Below, piece by piece: positions 1 to 9,575 of a DNA stretch of 64,000 bases; within the stretch, counting starts at the first letter, position 1; the number at the start of each line of letters is the position of its first letter. Position numbers and translations under genes: made by a program. The stretch is taken from contig NZ_AP024850.1 of the NCBI RefSeq assembly GCF_024346675.1, positions 2,542,001-2,606,000 on the forward strand, read 5' to 3'. The notes under the pieces were generated by a model. That model was not told the origin of the DNA and did not search any database. It was given only the letters and a program-made list of their open reading frames with translations. The stretch comes from Photobacterium sanguinicancri (GTDB lineage Bacteria; Pseudomonadota; Gammaproteobacteria; Enterobacterales; Vibrionaceae).

Positions 1-233
1 AAGGTGCGGTGATCGAGCTGACCTATAACTGGGATACTACTGAGTACGACATGGGCTCTGCATTTGGTCATATTGCCATTGGTGTATCGGATGTTTACGC
101 CACTTGTGATGCTATTAAAGCAGCTGGTGGGAATGTAACTCGTGAGCCTGGGCCTGTAAAAGGCGGTTCGACTCACATCGCTTTTGTGAAAGACCCTGAC
201 GGTTATCAAATAGAGCTGATTCAACGCGATTAG
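1..233 (+). CDS. gloA: Lactoylglutathione lyase (glyoxalase I), C-terminal part
   Basis: The reading frame is open from the window edge and ends at the TAG at 231-233, so only about the last 77 residues are present. Glyoxalase I converts the hemithioacetal of methylglyoxal and glutathione into S-lactoylglutathione in the cytoplasm. The second half of the VOC fold is visible: [12 protein letters not shown] supplies a metal-ligand histidine, and [12 protein letters not shown] supplies the family's C-terminal metal-ligand glutamate. The tract FVKDPDGY is typical of the Ni-dependent bacterial enzyme. An intrinsic terminator follows at 268-294. The N-terminal half lies outside the window. Confidence 0.93.
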   Translation, partial: GAVIELTYNWDTTEYDMGSAFGHIAIGVSDVYATCDAIKAAGGNVTREPGPVKGGSTHIAFVKDPDGYQIELIQRD

Positions 234-267
234 CCTTATTACCCTCCCTTTTGATCCTTGTATCTAT

Positions 268-294
268 AAGCCAAAGCCTTGCTTTGGCTTTTTT
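268..294 (+). terminator. Intrinsic terminator after gloA
   Basis: A perfect 10-bp stem (268-277 pairs with 281-290) with a 3-nt loop runs into six T residues. It lies 35 bases past the gloA stop codon and before the Fur-box promoter region of the next gene. Confidence 0.85.
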
Positions 295-350
295 CATTGA
301 AGTGTGAGACTGCAAGCAAATTAATTATCGTACAAAATTCATGGTTGATA

Positions 351-367
351 TTGATAATGATTATCAA
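351..367. promoter_or_regulatory. Fur box upstream of Mn-type SOD gene
   Basis: The sequence TTGATAATGATTATCAA is a perfect 8-1-8 inverted repeat. It matches the core of the Fur consensus (GATAATGATAATCATTATC) closely, with further GATA-like repeats on both sides. It lies 32 bases before the ATG at 399, where it would overlap the promoter. Known biology: Fur represses sodA in E. coli when iron is plentiful. Regulation here is inferred from sequence match. Confidence 0.82.
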
Positions 368-398
368 TACGATAATAAAAAACCAAGAGAGATACGAT

Positions 399-1013
399 AT
401 GTCATTCACTTTCCCAGCGCTGCCTTATGCCTATGACGCACTAGAACCGTACATAGATGCGCGCACGATGGAAATCCACCACGCGCGTCATCATCGCACC
501 TACTTCGATAAATTTATGACGGCAATAAGCGGTACTGAACTCGAAACACAATCACTGCCTGAGATCTTTGCCAAAGTATCGCAATACTCACCCGCCGTCA
601 GAAACCACGGTGGTGGCTATTACAACCACAACTTGTATTGGGCATGCATGTCACCACAAGGTGGTGGTATGCCTTCTGGCTTATTAGCAGAAGCGATTAA
701 CTGCCACTTTGGTAGCTTTAACGATTTCAAAGCTGAATTTTCTGCCGCTGCAGCCAATCACTTTGGCTCTGGTTTTATCTGGTTATCCGTCGTTGAAGGA
801 CGATTAGAGATATCAACCACCAGCAATCAAGATAATCCACTGATGGATGTAGAAAGCGTGCAGGGCATTCCTGTATTAGCGCTCGATGTGTGGGAACACG
901 CGTACTACATCAGCTACCAAAATAAACGCCCAGAATATATCGATGCTTGGTGGCATGTTGTGGACTGGGATCAAGTACAACAACACTACCTTGATGCTTT
1001 GCACTCAGCATAA
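399..1013 (+). CDS. sodA: Superoxide dismutase, Mn-type signature
   Basis: This 204-residue protein of the Fe/Mn superoxide dismutase family dismutates superoxide to peroxide and oxygen. Metal ligands are visible at H27, H77, D163 and H167 (DVWEHAYY). Residues that separate Mn from Fe enzymes favour Mn: GGG (71-73) replaces the AAQ tract before the second histidine, and the active-site glutamine is in SNQDNPL (Q144). YQNKRPEY is also Mn-like. The frame is open further upstream, but the ATG at 399 begins the family's MSFTFPALPY start and has GAGAGAT ahead of it. A Fur box lies just upstream, and the next gene starts 13 bases after the stop, suggesting a two-gene operon. Mn specificity is inferred; a cambialistic enzyme is possible. 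Confidence 0.92.
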   Translation: MSFTFPALPYAYDALEPYIDARTMEIHHARHHRTYFDKFMTAISGTELETQSLPEIFAKVSQYSPAVRNHGGGYYNHNLYWACMSPQGGGMPSGLLAEAINCHFGSFNDFKAEFSAAAANHFGSGFIWLSVVEGRLEISTTSNQDNPLMDVESVQGIPVLALDVWEHAYYISYQNKRPEYIDAWWHVVDWDQVQQHYLDALHSA

Positions 1014-1026
1014 TAAAGGGATAATC

Positions 1027-1470
1027 ATGGACGTATCACGCTGGGAAACTCATACCTTATTGGCTAACGAATCTGAACGAGAGCAGAAGCCAATGATGTC
1101 TATCATTCATTACCAACTTGCACTGGCGGCAGCGCAACAGCTTGAGCCACTGCAAGGAACGCGTGATGAGTTTGAAGAGTTACTAACAATTAAGGTTGTT
1201 TCATGTCATAACCTTGCGGCATTTTGGCGCAATGCAGGTGATAGCGAATACGAGCTTAAATATTTGCAGCTAGCTTCTGAACAAGTGATGGCGCTTATCC
1301 CACAATGCCCTCGTAAAGAGTGTGATACGTTCGTTGAGTCTATCGGTTGCTGTAAATCGGCGTTAATCGAATTTTTAAAACGTCACCCCAATCCAATAGT
1401 GGCGCAACAAGTCGAGAATATTACCGTTAGCAGTCAGTGTGAACTCATTGCACGTTTTAAACTGCATTAG
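1027..1470 (+). CDS. Conserved protein of unknown function (DUF2753-like), sodA partner
   Basis: The product is a 147-residue soluble protein with no signal peptide or membrane segment. It looks all-helical, rich in Ala, Gln and Glu, with cysteines at CPRKECD and IGCCKS. I associate it with the small vibrio family DUF2753, from memory and without a search. The start ATG at 1027 has AAAGGG at good spacing and follows the sodA stop by 13 bases, so both genes are probably co-transcribed under the Fur box. A role in Mn/Fe homeostasis or SOD maturation can be guessed only from position. A bidirectional terminator lies downstream. Confidence 0.72.
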   Translation: MDVSRWETHTLLANESEREQKPMMSIIHYQLALAAAQQLEPLQGTRDEFEELLTIKVVSCHNLAAFWRNAGDSEYELKYLQLASEQVMALIPQCPRKECDTFVESIGCCKSALIEFLKRHPNPIVAQQVENITVSSQCELIARFKLH

Positions 1471-1507
1471 TTCAACAGAGCCTCTTATATAGACGCCACA
1501 ACTAATA

Positions 1508-1539
1508 AAAAACGCGCTGAGGCTAGGCAGCGCGTTTTT
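1508..1539. terminator. Bidirectional intrinsic terminator
   Basis: An 11-bp stem (1508-1518 pairs with 1529-1539) closes on a 10-base loop, with A-run and T-run ends. It sits between the convergent DUF2753-like gene and motY and could serve both. Confidence 0.78.
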
Positions 1540-1623
1540 CTTTATTTTCTATGTTGTTCACGAATCAGCAAATAACTGATCCATTCATTCGAACAACCAC
1601 CTTCACTAAATCAAATGACTTCA

Positions 1624-2526
1624 TTAGATCAAGCTGCGCCCCAAAGAAATCACCACGCGTCGGTTTTTGTTACGGCCGATTGGCGACTCATTATCAGCAA
1701 TCGGGCGACGCTTACCAAAGGCTTCCACTTGGATCCTGTCTTTAGGTAAACCCAGTGTCATGAAATACTCTTCCAGCTTCTTCGCCCGTCGTTCTGACAA
1801 GTTTTGATTCACATTCTTACCGCCAATCGAATCGGTATAAGTCGCAATCAAAATAAGATCAATATCGTCACTGTAACGCACAAAATCTGTGATTTGAGAT
1901 AAGCGTTTTTGCGAGGCTTTATTTAGTTCATCACTGTCGCGATCATAATGAAGCACTGTAAAGGCAATATCGTCAAAACTATAAGGTAACAGATTACCAA
2001 TGCACGAACTAAATTGCAGATAAGGGGATTGGAAAGAAACCGCAGACAACCCCACTTCGATTAACTTATTATTATGCTGCCAGTCTTGATAACTGAATGT
2101 TGGGTAACGGCCACTTTCTAATTCTGTTAGCATCGCCCAAGCACTCTGCCCGCCAACATAACCGTCAAACTGCTTAAAAAATTGAATTCGCGTCATAGGT
2201 TCAGCCGCATCACCTGGCATCCAACGTGGTGGCATAGACACCAAATTAACGCTGCGAGTTTCCCCCATTGGACGACGCATTTTTAGTTCAAAATCGAGAT
2301 TGATTTTTTTACCTGCTTTAGACGTAAACTGCGCCTCACCATAATTCGGAATTTGATGGATAAGTCGGCATTCTAAAGGCGTGTCGACTGCAACTTTCCA
2401 TTCTGAGCTAGCAGGGGTAGCTACATACTGTTTGGCCGCACTGGCACTGGTGCTCAATACACTGACAAACAACATTGTACCTGTTACCACTGTTTTCAAA
2501 AAAATTGTCATACCCTTCCAACTCAT
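1624..2526 (-). CDS. motY: Sodium-driven flagellar motor protein MotY
   Basis: MotY forms the periplasmic T-ring of the Na+-driven polar flagellar motor together with MotX and anchors the stator to peptidoglycan. The N-terminus is a signal peptide ending in STSASA. The MotY-specific N-domain follows ([15 protein letters not shown], then [11 protein letters not shown]), with the paired cysteines typical of the family. The C-terminal OmpA-like peptidoglycan-binding domain is recognisable from TYTDSIGGK and [14 protein letters not shown]. The frame is open to 2646, which would overlap divergent rnt. I chose the ATG at 2526, which has AGGGGAG nine bases ahead and gives 300 residues; the ATG at 2511 is the alternative. 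Divergence from rnt matches the vibrio arrangement. Confidence 0.93.
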   Translation of the reverse strand: MSWKGMTIFLKTVVTGTMLFVSVLSTSASAAKQYVATPASSEWKVAVDTPLECRLIHQIPNYGEAQFTSKAGKKINLDFELKMRRPMGETRSVNLVSMPPRWMPGDAAEPMTRIQFFKQFDGYVGGQSAWAMLTELESGRYPTFSYQDWQHNNKLIEVGLSAVSFQSPYLQFSSCIGNLLPYSFDDIAFTVLHYDRDSDELNKASQKRLSQITDFVRYSDDIDLILIATYTDSIGGKNVNQNLSERRAKKLEEYFMTLGLPKDRIQVEAFGKRRPIADNESPIGRNKNRRVVISLGRSLI

Positions 2527-2637
2527 TAATGCGCGCTCCCCTATTGTATCGAATCGAGAAAAAAAATCTTTAGGACACTGCACGACAAGTGCCGAATCTG
2601 ACATAATGCTCGTTGAATTTATTGCAACCATAGTGCT

Positions 2638-3306
2638 ATGAGCCAAGATAACGAACTAAATACACTGAAAAGTCGCTTTCGCGGCTACTTCCCTGTTGTT
2701 ATTGATGTTGAAACAGCAGGCTTTGATGCCAAAACCGATGCACTGCTAGAAGTGTGTGCTGTGACATTAGAAATGGATGAAGATGGTTGGCTTAAACCAG
2801 CAACAACCGTACATTTCCACGTTGCACCATTTGAAGGGGCGATAATCCATCAAGCAGCCCTTGATTTCAACGGTATTCGTGACCCGTTTAGCCCATTACG
2901 TGGTGCTGTTTCAGAAGAAACGGCAATTAAAGCCATTTATAAGCAAGTCCGCAAAGAACTAAAAGCCGCTGGCTGTTCACGTGCCATCATGGTTGCGCAT
3001 AACGCAAACTTCGACCACAGCTTTATGATGCAAGCCTCTGAACGTGCCAAATTAAAGCGTAACCCTTTCCACCCTTTTGCGACTTTCGATACAGCAGCAT
3101 TAAGTGGTTTAACCTTTGGTCAGACCGTTTTAGCTAAAGCCTGTGAGACCGCAGGGATCCCTTTTGACAACAAAGAAGCACACTCAGCACTGTACGACAC
3201 CGAGCGTACTGCCGAGTTATTTTGTGAGATTGTTAACAAATGGAAAAGATTAGGCGGCTGGCCTTTAGTGGCCCCTCAAACAGATGAGTCAGAAAACGCT
3301 CAATAA
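2638..3306 (+). CDS. rnt: Ribonuclease T
   Basis: This 222-residue DEDDh 3'-5' exoribonuclease trims the 3' ends of tRNAs and other stable RNAs and takes part in tRNA CCA end turnover. All catalytic acids are visible: D23 and E25 in [11 protein letters not shown]126 in HNANFDHSF, and H182 and D187 in [11 protein letters not shown]. The length is normal for the family. It starts with ATG at 2638, divergent from motY with a short shared promoter region. A terminator follows at 3341. Confidence 0.96.
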   Translation: MSQDNELNTLKSRFRGYFPVVIDVETAGFDAKTDALLEVCAVTLEMDEDGWLKPATTVHFHVAPFEGAIIHQAALDFNGIRDPFSPLRGAVSEETAIKAIYKQVRKELKAAGCSRAIMVAHNANFDHSFMMQASERAKLKRNPFHPFATFDTAALSGLTFGQTVLAKACETAGIPFDNKEAHSALYDTERTAELFCEIVNKWKRLGGWPLVAPQTDESENAQ

Positions 3307-3340
3307 TTCAAACAAGAGCGCCTCATCAGACCTCCTACCA

Positions 3341-3363
3341 AAGCCCAGTATTACTGGGCTTTT
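3341..3363 (+). terminator. Intrinsic terminator after rnt
   Basis: The inverted repeat AAGCCCAG (3341-3348) with CTGGGCTT (3354-3361) around a 5-base loop ends in a short T-run, 34 bases after the rnt stop. Confidence 0.75.
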
Positions 3364-3506
3364 CTCTGTCAACTAAACGCAAACTGCCGCTTTAAACGTC
3401 AGTTTTAAACACAATAACCGAACATTGATCATATAATTAACAAATAGATAGAATGCAAACCATAACAAGGGGTTAACAAACAGGTTGGGCATATTTATAC
3501 TGCTAT

Positions 3507-3530
3507 TGAACGCATAGCGTTCATTTTTTT
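3507..3530 (+). promoter_or_regulatory. Perfect palindrome plus T-run in the fadL leader
   Basis: TGAACGC-ATA-GCGTTCA is a perfect 7-3-7 inverted repeat followed at once by seven T residues, 47 bases before the fadL start. It has the shape of a short intrinsic terminator, so it could attenuate transcription, or it could be an operator. It does not resemble a FadR site (TGGTNNNACCA). Confidence 0.4.
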
Positions 3531-3576
3531 CTTTCATGGAATGAAGAACAAGAAGCATTATAGAGAGGCAGCATAA

Positions 3577-4833
3577 ATGTCCATTAAAATAAACCGCACA
3601 GCCATAGCCGTAACCATCGCATTAACCTCACTCCAAGCACACAGTGCTGGTTTCCAAGTTTCGGAGCATTCGGCATCAGGATTAGGTCGCGCTTTCGCGG
3701 GTGAAGCCGCTATTGCCGATAACGCATCAGTTATTGCTCGCAACCCTGCAGCAATGATGATGTTCGATTCCGCACAAATTTCTGCCGCAGGCAGTATTGT
3801 CGACCCCAACATTGACGTAAAAGATCATGCCGCAAATCAAACCGCTAAAGATGTTGCACCACTTAGTTTTGTGCCTGCGGGTTACTACGTACAACCAATT
3901 AATGAGAAATTCGCTTTTGGTTTAGCGCTATTTACTAACTATGGCGTTACTACAGAGTACCCAACCGACTTCGCCAGTGGTGATCTTGCGGGTAAAACCT
4001 CACTGATTACCATCAACTTAAATCCAAGTGTTGCTTACCGTATTAATGACCAATTTAGCATTGGTGGTGGTGTCAGCTTGGTTTATGCAGATGCTGAATT
4101 AAACCGCCACTTAGGCCGTTTAGCACCTTTATTTAGCGGTTCGCCAGAAGATAAGCTAATCAGTATGGAAGGTGACACATGGGATTGGAGCTGGAACGTC
4201 GGCGCACTTTATGAAGTCAATGAAGACCACCGTTTTGGCGTGAGCTACCGCTCGCAAGTTTCCCTTGAGTTTGAAGGTGAATTCACCGATTACGAAGGCA
4301 CTATCATTGAACCAAAACAAAAAGGTTCAACGGCTGTAGGTAGCCTTCCTGTTGTGCTTCCCGCGATTGCAGAATTCTCGGGTTATCACTCTCTCACCAA
4401 AGAGTTTGCAGTTCACTACAGCGTGCAATGGACGCAGTGGAGTAAGTTCGAAGAGCTAAAAGCCACCAACGACAAATGTAATTACAACGGCATGTCTGGC
4501 GTGTGTTTCATGAAAGATGAAAAATACGAAGACAATTTCCGTTGGGCCATTGGTGGTACTTACCGTATTAACCCTGAATGGACAGTACGAACAGGTTTCG
4601 CTTTTGATGAACAAGCAGGCAAGCCGACACTCAGCATTCCAGACTCCGATCGTTACTGGTACTCGGCTGGTGCGACATGGGCATACAGTTCACAGCTTAG
4701 CGTAGATGTAGGTGTGACGTACATTCACGGCACAGAAGGCACGTTTACCGAAGATAGTAGCGCAGGTGAACTGACCTTTACTTCAACCGGTGGCGCCGTT
4801 GTTGGTGCAGCGCAAATGAATTACTCATTCTAA
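3577..4833 (+). CDS. fadL: Outer-membrane long-chain fatty acid transporter FadL
   Basis: FadL is a 14-strand outer-membrane beta-barrel that takes up long-chain fatty acids through a lateral opening. The 418-residue product has a signal peptide cleaved near residue 24 (LQAHSA). Next comes the family's N-terminal hatch segment: GFQVSEHSASGLGRAF, then AIADNASVIARNPAA. Alternating aromatic beta-strands run to the C-terminal phenylalanine (MNYSF), the usual signal for outer-membrane insertion. The start has GAGAGG upstream. The next gene, volA, starts 54 bases downstream, so co-transcription is likely and VolA would release fatty acids for FadL. Confidence 0.93.
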   Translation: MSIKINRTAIAVTIALTSLQAHSAGFQVSEHSASGLGRAFAGEAAIADNASVIARNPAAMMMFDSAQISAAGSIVDPNIDVKDHAANQTAKDVAPLSFVPAGYYVQPINEKFAFGLALFTNYGVTTEYPTDFASGDLAGKTSLITINLNPSVAYRINDQFSIGGGVSLVYADAELNRHLGRLAPLFSGSPEDKLISMEGDTWDWSWNVGALYEVNEDHRFGVSYRSQVSLEFEGEFTDYEGTIIEPKQKGSTAVGSLPVVLPAIAEFSGYHSLTKEFAVHYSVQWTQWSKFEELKATNDKCNYNGMSGVCFMKDEKYEDNFRWAIGGTYRINPEWTVRTGFAFDEQAGKPTLSIPDSDRYWYSAGATWAYSSQLSVDVGVTYIHGTEGTFTEDSSAGELTFTSTGGAVVGAAQMNYSF

Positions 4834-4887
4834 GGGTGTGTTTTGACACTAAGTCACTCACCTAGAACATGCCCTATGGAGCAACAA

Positions 4888-7305
4888 ATGAAAAAACAAT
4901 TATTAGCGCTGATGATCGCTTCAACCCTTGGCTTAACTGGCTGTGGCAATGAATCATCGATTGAAGGCGATAGCACGATTTCTTATGAGCAAGGCATTCA
5001 ACAAAGTCTAAAAGCACCGACTAAGGTCAAATTCCAGTTGCAAGGTGCTGATGCTGATATGCCTCGCCCGAGCTTCCTGCTCATGGACTCCAATGATGGC
5101 ACGCTTGGTTTACCCACTGATAATACATCCATTGCCGATCCTGTAGTTGCAATGAACAGTACTGACGGTTGGAGTACCACTCAACCAATCATGATCTCAT
5201 TTGAAGGTAACGACCTAGATCCGACTTCTATTGTGACAGCCTTTAAGTTACTCAAAGTATCCGATCCAACAACAACAGATCCAGCAGCACAACAACCTGT
5301 AGTGCTGAAGGCAACGTTCAACCCAGCAGCACCCGATCTTACCGCTGACTACCTAGTCTTTGTACAAGGGAAATCAGTTATCGCCCAGCCAATAAAACCG
5401 CTAGATGCCTCTAGCCATTACATGTTCGCACTAACCGATGATTTGAAAGACGTTAAAGGCAATAAAGTAGGTCTTTCAGGTTCTTATGCGTCATTAAAAA
5501 CCAAAAAATCAGAACCCGTTGAAAAGCTAAAAGGTGCGCAGAAAATCATTCATCTCACTGAGGGTTTGATAGCTGCAACAGGCACATCTGCAGATAGCAT
5601 TATCTACTCTAGCTGGTTCTCAACCGCTTCTGCGGGTGATGTGATGTTCGCAACTAAAGCCGCTATCGCATCAACCTTAAGTGCATTCAAAGCTCAACAA
5701 CCAGCAAGCACCGTTTGGAAAGGTACCGCAAATCCGAATAATATTTCAGAGGAAAAACTCAACTCTCTATTAAAATTTGATTTTACTGCAACTCAAAATA
5801 TCACCTCTGCTCTGCCAGCCCCACTTAACACACTTGGATTTACTGCTTATCAAGGAAAATTAAATGTTCCATACTTCCTCGAAACTGAAGTCAACGGTAA
5901 AAAATGGCAATCTACGCCATGGCAAAGTGCCATGCCAAGCCTTGCAATACTGAAGTCGACTTTAGCATCAGGCAGTGACGCAGAAAAAGCCGCGGTTGCA
6001 GCTAAAATGACAGATTTGAAGATCACTGAAGACGATCTGAAAAAAGCGGCTGAAGGTGACTTAACAACCCAAGTCACTCTAATGACAAAACTTATGGGTG
6101 AAAAAATCGAAGTTGGCGGTAAACAACTAGATGCTAATCGTGAGATCACACGTTACAGCCCTATCCCTCAATTAAAATCAGTACAAACGATTGATTATTT
6201 ATTAATTCTACCAAAAGCTGGGGTATGTGCAGACGACACAAATGTTCCAGTAACTATCTACCAGCACGGTATTACTTCTGTAAAAGAAAATATTTACGGA
6301 CTGGCTCCGACTTTAAGCACAACTCAATGTACAGCATTAATGGCGATCGACTTACCATTACATGGGTCACGTAAGCTATCTGACGGCACGGTGACTGATG
6401 ATGCCAATGCTGACGTATACATGAATCTAAGCTACTTACCTGTTGGCCGAGATAATTTACGCCAATCCGTGGCAGATCAAATGAGTTTACGAGCTGCACT
6501 AGGTTCCGTGATTGCAACGAAATTAGCTGGGAACCCTGTTCCTGCCCCATTCGACAAACTCACTTTCGGAACTTCAGGTGTCGGATTCCTGGGCCACTCG
6601 CTAGGCGCTATCACAGGGATCGACTTTACCGCGGTAACTAACCGAAAACTAAGTCCAGATCCTGCTGTTGAAGGAGGAATGTTTAAGATCTCTCGCGCTC
6701 AATATGCTAACCCAGGGGCAGGTATCCCTTACCTACTGCTTAACTCAACGGCATTTGGTGGCACTGTGAAAGACGGGGTGTTAACAACCATTCCTGATTA
6801 CAAAACCTACAAAGAGGCGAAATGTGGATCAAGTACGTCAGCTAAGTGTGTAAGTGACTTTTACGACTCACTCTCAGCCGCTAAAAAGGCAGAGATTGAT
6901 GGTTTGTTCACTCAGTTTGCGTATGCCGCTCAGACAGTATTAGATAGTGTCGACCCAATTAACCATCTTGGTAAGATCGACCCTTCTATTCCTGTATTGA
7001 TTAATGTCGTGAAAGATGACGAGGTGATCCCAAATGCCTTATCGCTAGCATCAAGCAAACCTTATTCACCATTCGGTGGCACAATGCCACTTATCGCAGG
7101 GTTTGAACAACTAAGCACTGCTGGCCAAACTTCAACTAGCTCTCGTGTTGCAACCCTGTTCAATGCAGGTACACATAGTTCATTACTCACACCTGTCGGT
7201 GGTTCTGTAGCAGTAACAGCAGAAATGCAAAAACAAACAGCGTCATTCATTACGACAGGTAAAGCTACTGTCACTGATGACACAGTTTTGTTCACTACAC
7301 CGTAA
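4888..7305 (+). CDS. volA: Outer-membrane lysophospholipase A, VolA family
   Basis: VolA is a surface lipoprotein of vibrios that cleaves the acyl chain from lysophosphatidylcholine, giving fatty acids to FadL. The 805-residue product has a lipoprotein signal peptide with lipobox LTGC (lipidated C19). A long N-terminal domain precedes an alpha/beta-hydrolase domain with the nucleophile motif GHSLG (S571). A likely late catalytic histidine lies in AGTHSSLL. The frame is open from 4843, but ATG at 4888 with GGAG upstream begins the signal peptide directly. The fadL-volA pairing matches that described in Vibrio cholerae. Many ATT/ACT-rich codons in the middle domain suggest faster divergence there. 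Confidence 0.88.
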   Translation: MKKQLLALMIASTLGLTGCGNESSIEGDSTISYEQGIQQSLKAPTKVKFQLQGADADMPRPSFLLMDSNDGTLGLPTDNTSIADPVVAMNSTDGWSTTQPIMISFEGNDLDPTSIVTAFKLLKVSDPTTTDPAAQQPVVLKATFNPAAPDLTADYLVFVQGKSVIAQPIKPLDASSHYMFALTDDLKDVKGNKVGLSGSYASLKTKKSEPVEKLKGAQKIIHLTEGLIAATGTSADSIIYSSWFSTASAGDVMFATKAAIASTLSAFKAQQPASTVWKGTANPNNISEEKLNSLLKFDFTATQNITSALPAPLNTLGFTAYQGKLNVPYFLETEVNGKKWQSTPWQSAMPSLAILKSTLASGSDAEKAAVAAKMTDLKITEDDLKKAAEGDLTTQVTLMTKLMGEKIEVGGKQLDANREITRYSPIPQLKSVQTIDYLLILPKAGVCADDTNVPVTIYQHGITSVKENIYGLAPTLSTTQCTALMAIDLPLHGSRKLSDGTVTDDANADVYMNLSYLPVGRDNLRQSVADQMSLRAALGSVIATKLAGNPVPAPFDKLTFGTSGVGFLGHSLGAITGIDFTAVTNRKLSPDPAVEGGMFKISRAQYANPGAGIPYLLLNSTAFGGTVKDGVLTTIPDYKTYKEAKCGSSTSAKCVSDFYDSLSAAKKAEIDGLFTQFAYAAQTVLDSVDPINHLGKIDPSIPVLINVVKDDEVIPNALSLASSKPYSPFGGTMPLIAGFEQLSTAGQTSTSSRVATLFNAGTHSSLLTPVGGSVAVTAEMQKQTASFITTGKATVTDDTVLFTTP

Positions 7306-7324
7306 TTGATAGAGCTAAAACAAC

Positions 7325-7354
7325 AAAGGCGAGCCAGTGGCTCGCCTTTATTTT
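7325..7354. terminator. Bidirectional terminator between volA and peroxiredoxin gene
   Basis: An 11-bp stem (7325-7335 with 7339-7349) has a 3-base loop, with TTTATTTTTT on the right and a T-rich tail on the opposite strand. It separates the convergent volA and prx genes. Confidence 0.82.
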
Positions 7355-7379
7355 TTATAACGCGATTTATCACATGGAA

Positions 7380-7985
7380 TTACAAATCGTCAGTGTGCGC
7401 CGATAAGTACTTCGCCACGCCTTCTGGTGATGCATCCATACCGTCTTTACCTTTTTCCCACTGAGCAGGGCATACTTCACCATGCTCTTCGTGGAATTGT
7501 AGGGCATCAACCATACGTAGCATTTCATCAATATTACGGCCAAGCGGTAGGTCATTCACCACTTGGTGACGCACTAACCCTTCTTTATCAATCAGGAACG
7601 AACCGCGGAATGCCACGCCCGCTTCAGGGTGCTCTACATCATACGCCTGACAAATTTCATGTTTAGTATCAGCAATTAGCGGGTATTGCACCTGACCAAT
7701 ACCGCCATCTTCCACTGCCGTGTTACGCCACGCGTTGTGCGAGAACTGAGAATCAATCGATACACCAATCACTTCAACACCTTTTGCTTGAAAATCAGCA
7801 AAACGCTTATCAAAGGCGATCAGTTCTGACGGACACACAAAAGTGAAGTCTAGTGGGTAGAAAAAGATAACCGCCGCTTTCCCTTGGATGTGCTGTTTTA
7901 AATTAAATTGATCAACAATTTCACCATTACCCAGTACCGCAGCCGCTGTAAAATCAGGCGCTAAACGTCCAACTAAAACACTCAT
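7380..7985 (-). CDS. Typical 2-Cys peroxiredoxin (AhpC/Prx1 family)
   Basis: The 201-residue thiol peroxidase reduces hydrogen peroxide and organic peroxides in the cytoplasm. The peroxidatic cysteine is C51 in DFTFVCPSE and the resolving cysteine is C172 in HGEVCPAQW. GGIG (94-97) is present, but the C-terminal helix (AKYLSAH) lacks the YF motif of fully hyperoxidation-sensitive enzymes. The start at 7985 has GGAG seven bases ahead; the five-codon extension to 7997 has none. No ahpF is adjacent, so the reductant is probably thioredoxin. I do not see a clear OxyR site upstream. Confidence 0.9.
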   Translation of the reverse strand: MSVLVGRLAPDFTAAAVLGNGEIVDQFNLKQHIQGKAAVIFFYPLDFTFVCPSELIAFDKRFADFQAKGVEVIGVSIDSQFSHNAWRNTAVEDGGIGQVQYPLIADTKHEICQAYDVEHPEAGVAFRGSFLIDKEGLVRHQVVNDLPLGRNIDEMLRMVDALQFHEEHGEVCPAQWEKGKDGMDASPEGVAKYLSAHTDDL

Positions 7986-8252
7986 AAGTAACTCCATGTG
8001 ATGTAGTAAATAAGTGCTGTCAATTGCCAGTATTGTTCTGACAACACAGCCGATAACCAGTATAGACAGGAGATAATGACAAGACTAAGACATGCGACAC
8101 AATAAGCATACGTTTCGGATTAATTCGCTACAAACATGAATAAAGGCTCGACATGTGGGAAAAATTCAGCAAACTGACTAATCGGAGCAAAACAGCCCTA
8201 AGAAAACAACATCCATACTAAATAACAAACAAACTGACGGACTTTAGTTTTT

Positions 8253-9575
8253 ATGAACCCAGTAATAATTTCAGTGTGCGTAATGTTGATTCTCGCTTTG
8301 ATGCGAGTCAACGTTGTCGTAGCACTGACCTTTAGCGCCATTTTAGGTGGCCTTGTGGGCGGGATGCCCCTCGCAGACACTGTCGCAGCTTTTGAAGGCG
8401 GCCTAGGCGGCGGTGCAACAACTGCATTAAGTTACGCCATGTTAGGTACTTTTGCTGTCGCGATTTCGCGTTCAGGCATTACTGATGTACTTGCACAAAA
8501 AGTCATTAAACGTATCAGTGGCCACCATAATGCCGCTGCCGCAACTGGCGTGAAATACAGCGTTCTCACCATTTTACTGCTATTAGCCGTCTCTTCTCAG
8601 AATGCTATTCCAGTGCATATTGCGTTTATTCCTATTGTTATCCCGCCGCTATTGCATGTATTTGCGAAATTGAAATTAGACCGTCGTCTGATTGCTTGTG
8701 TACTAACTTTTGGCCTAGTTACGCCTTACATGGTACTTCCTGTTGGTTTTGGTGGGATATTCCTAAACAACATCTTGCTTAAAAACCTGCATGATAACGG
8801 ATTAGATGTTGTTGCTAGCCAAGTGCCAGTGGCAATGCTACTGCCAGCAGCTGGTATGGTGTTCGGCTTACTCACCGCGGTATTTTTCAGTTACCGCAAA
8901 CCTCGCGAGTATTCTGAAGAGAAGATCCTTGCGAACGAGCCAGAACAAGCACAAATCAACATGAAGCATGTCTACATTGCTGTTGGTGCTATCATTGCCG
9001 CGCTGGGTGCGCAGCTATTTAGTGGCTCAATGATCATCGGTGGCCTAGTTGGCTTCATGATGTTTACTTTTGGTGGTGTGATTAAGTGGAAAGAAACCCA
9101 TGATGTCTTCACCAAAGGTGTTCACATGATGGCAATGATCGGCTTCATCATGATTGCAGCCGCGGGTTTTGCGGCGGTGATGAAAGCAACAGGTGGTGTT
9201 GAAACACTGGTTGCCTCACTGGCTGATGTCATTGGTGATAACAAACCACTAGCCGCATTATTGATGCTGGTTGTTGGTTTGTTGGTAACTATGGGTATTG
9301 GCTCATCGTTCTCGACCATTCCCATTCTAGCGACAATTTATGTGCCGCTTTGTTTAACCTTTGGTTTCTCGCCAATGGCAACTATTGCATTGGTTGGTAC
9401 TGCTGCAGCGCTAGGTGATGCCGGTTCTCCTGCTTCAGACTCAACGTTAGGTCCAACAGCCGGTCTGAATGCCGATGGTCAACACGAACATATCTGGGAA
9501 ACGGTTGTTCCGACCTTCTTGCACTACAACTTATCCTTGATTGCATTTGGTTGGATAGCGTCTATGGTGCTGTAA
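8253..9575 (+). CDS. Na+/H+ antiporter-family membrane carrier (YuiF-like)
   Basis: This 440-residue integral inner-membrane protein has about eleven hydrophobic segments. It belongs to the Na+/H+ antiporter superfamily related to NhaC (pattern [15 protein letters not shown] and the N-terminal Na_H_antiport_2-like segment with [12 protein letters not shown]). Relatives include Bacillus YuiF, proposed as an amino-acid permease, so the substrate is uncertain: sodium/proton exchange or amino-acid uptake. The ribosome-binding site is poor (ACGGACTTTAGTTTTT before the ATG). It appears to be a single-gene unit with its own terminator. Confidence 0.8.
   Translation: MNPVIISVCVMLILALMRVNVVVALTFSAILGGLVGGMPLADTVAAFEGGLGGGATTALSYAMLGTFAVAISRSGITDVLAQKVIKRISGHHNAAAATGVKYSVLTILLLLAVSSQNAIPVHIAFIPIVIPPLLHVFAKLKLDRRLIACVLTFGLVTPYMVLPVGFGGIFLNNILLKNLHDNGLDVVASQVPVAMLLPAAGMVFGLLTAVFFSYRKPREYSEEKILANEPEQAQINMKHVYIAVGAIIAALGAQLFSGSMIIGGLVGFMMFTFGGVIKWKETHDVFTKGVHMMAMIGFIMIAAAGFAAVMKATGGVETLVASLADVIGDNKPLAALLMLVVGLLVTMGIGSSFSTIPILATIYVPLCLTFGFSPMATIALVGTAAALGDAGSPASDSTLGPTAGLNADGQHEHIWETVVPTFLHYNLSLIAFGWIASMVL

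Noticed and set aside
279..398. Upstream extension of the first SOD reading frame
   Set aside because: It would start inside the gloA terminator and translate through the Fur box. The family start is the ATG at 399.
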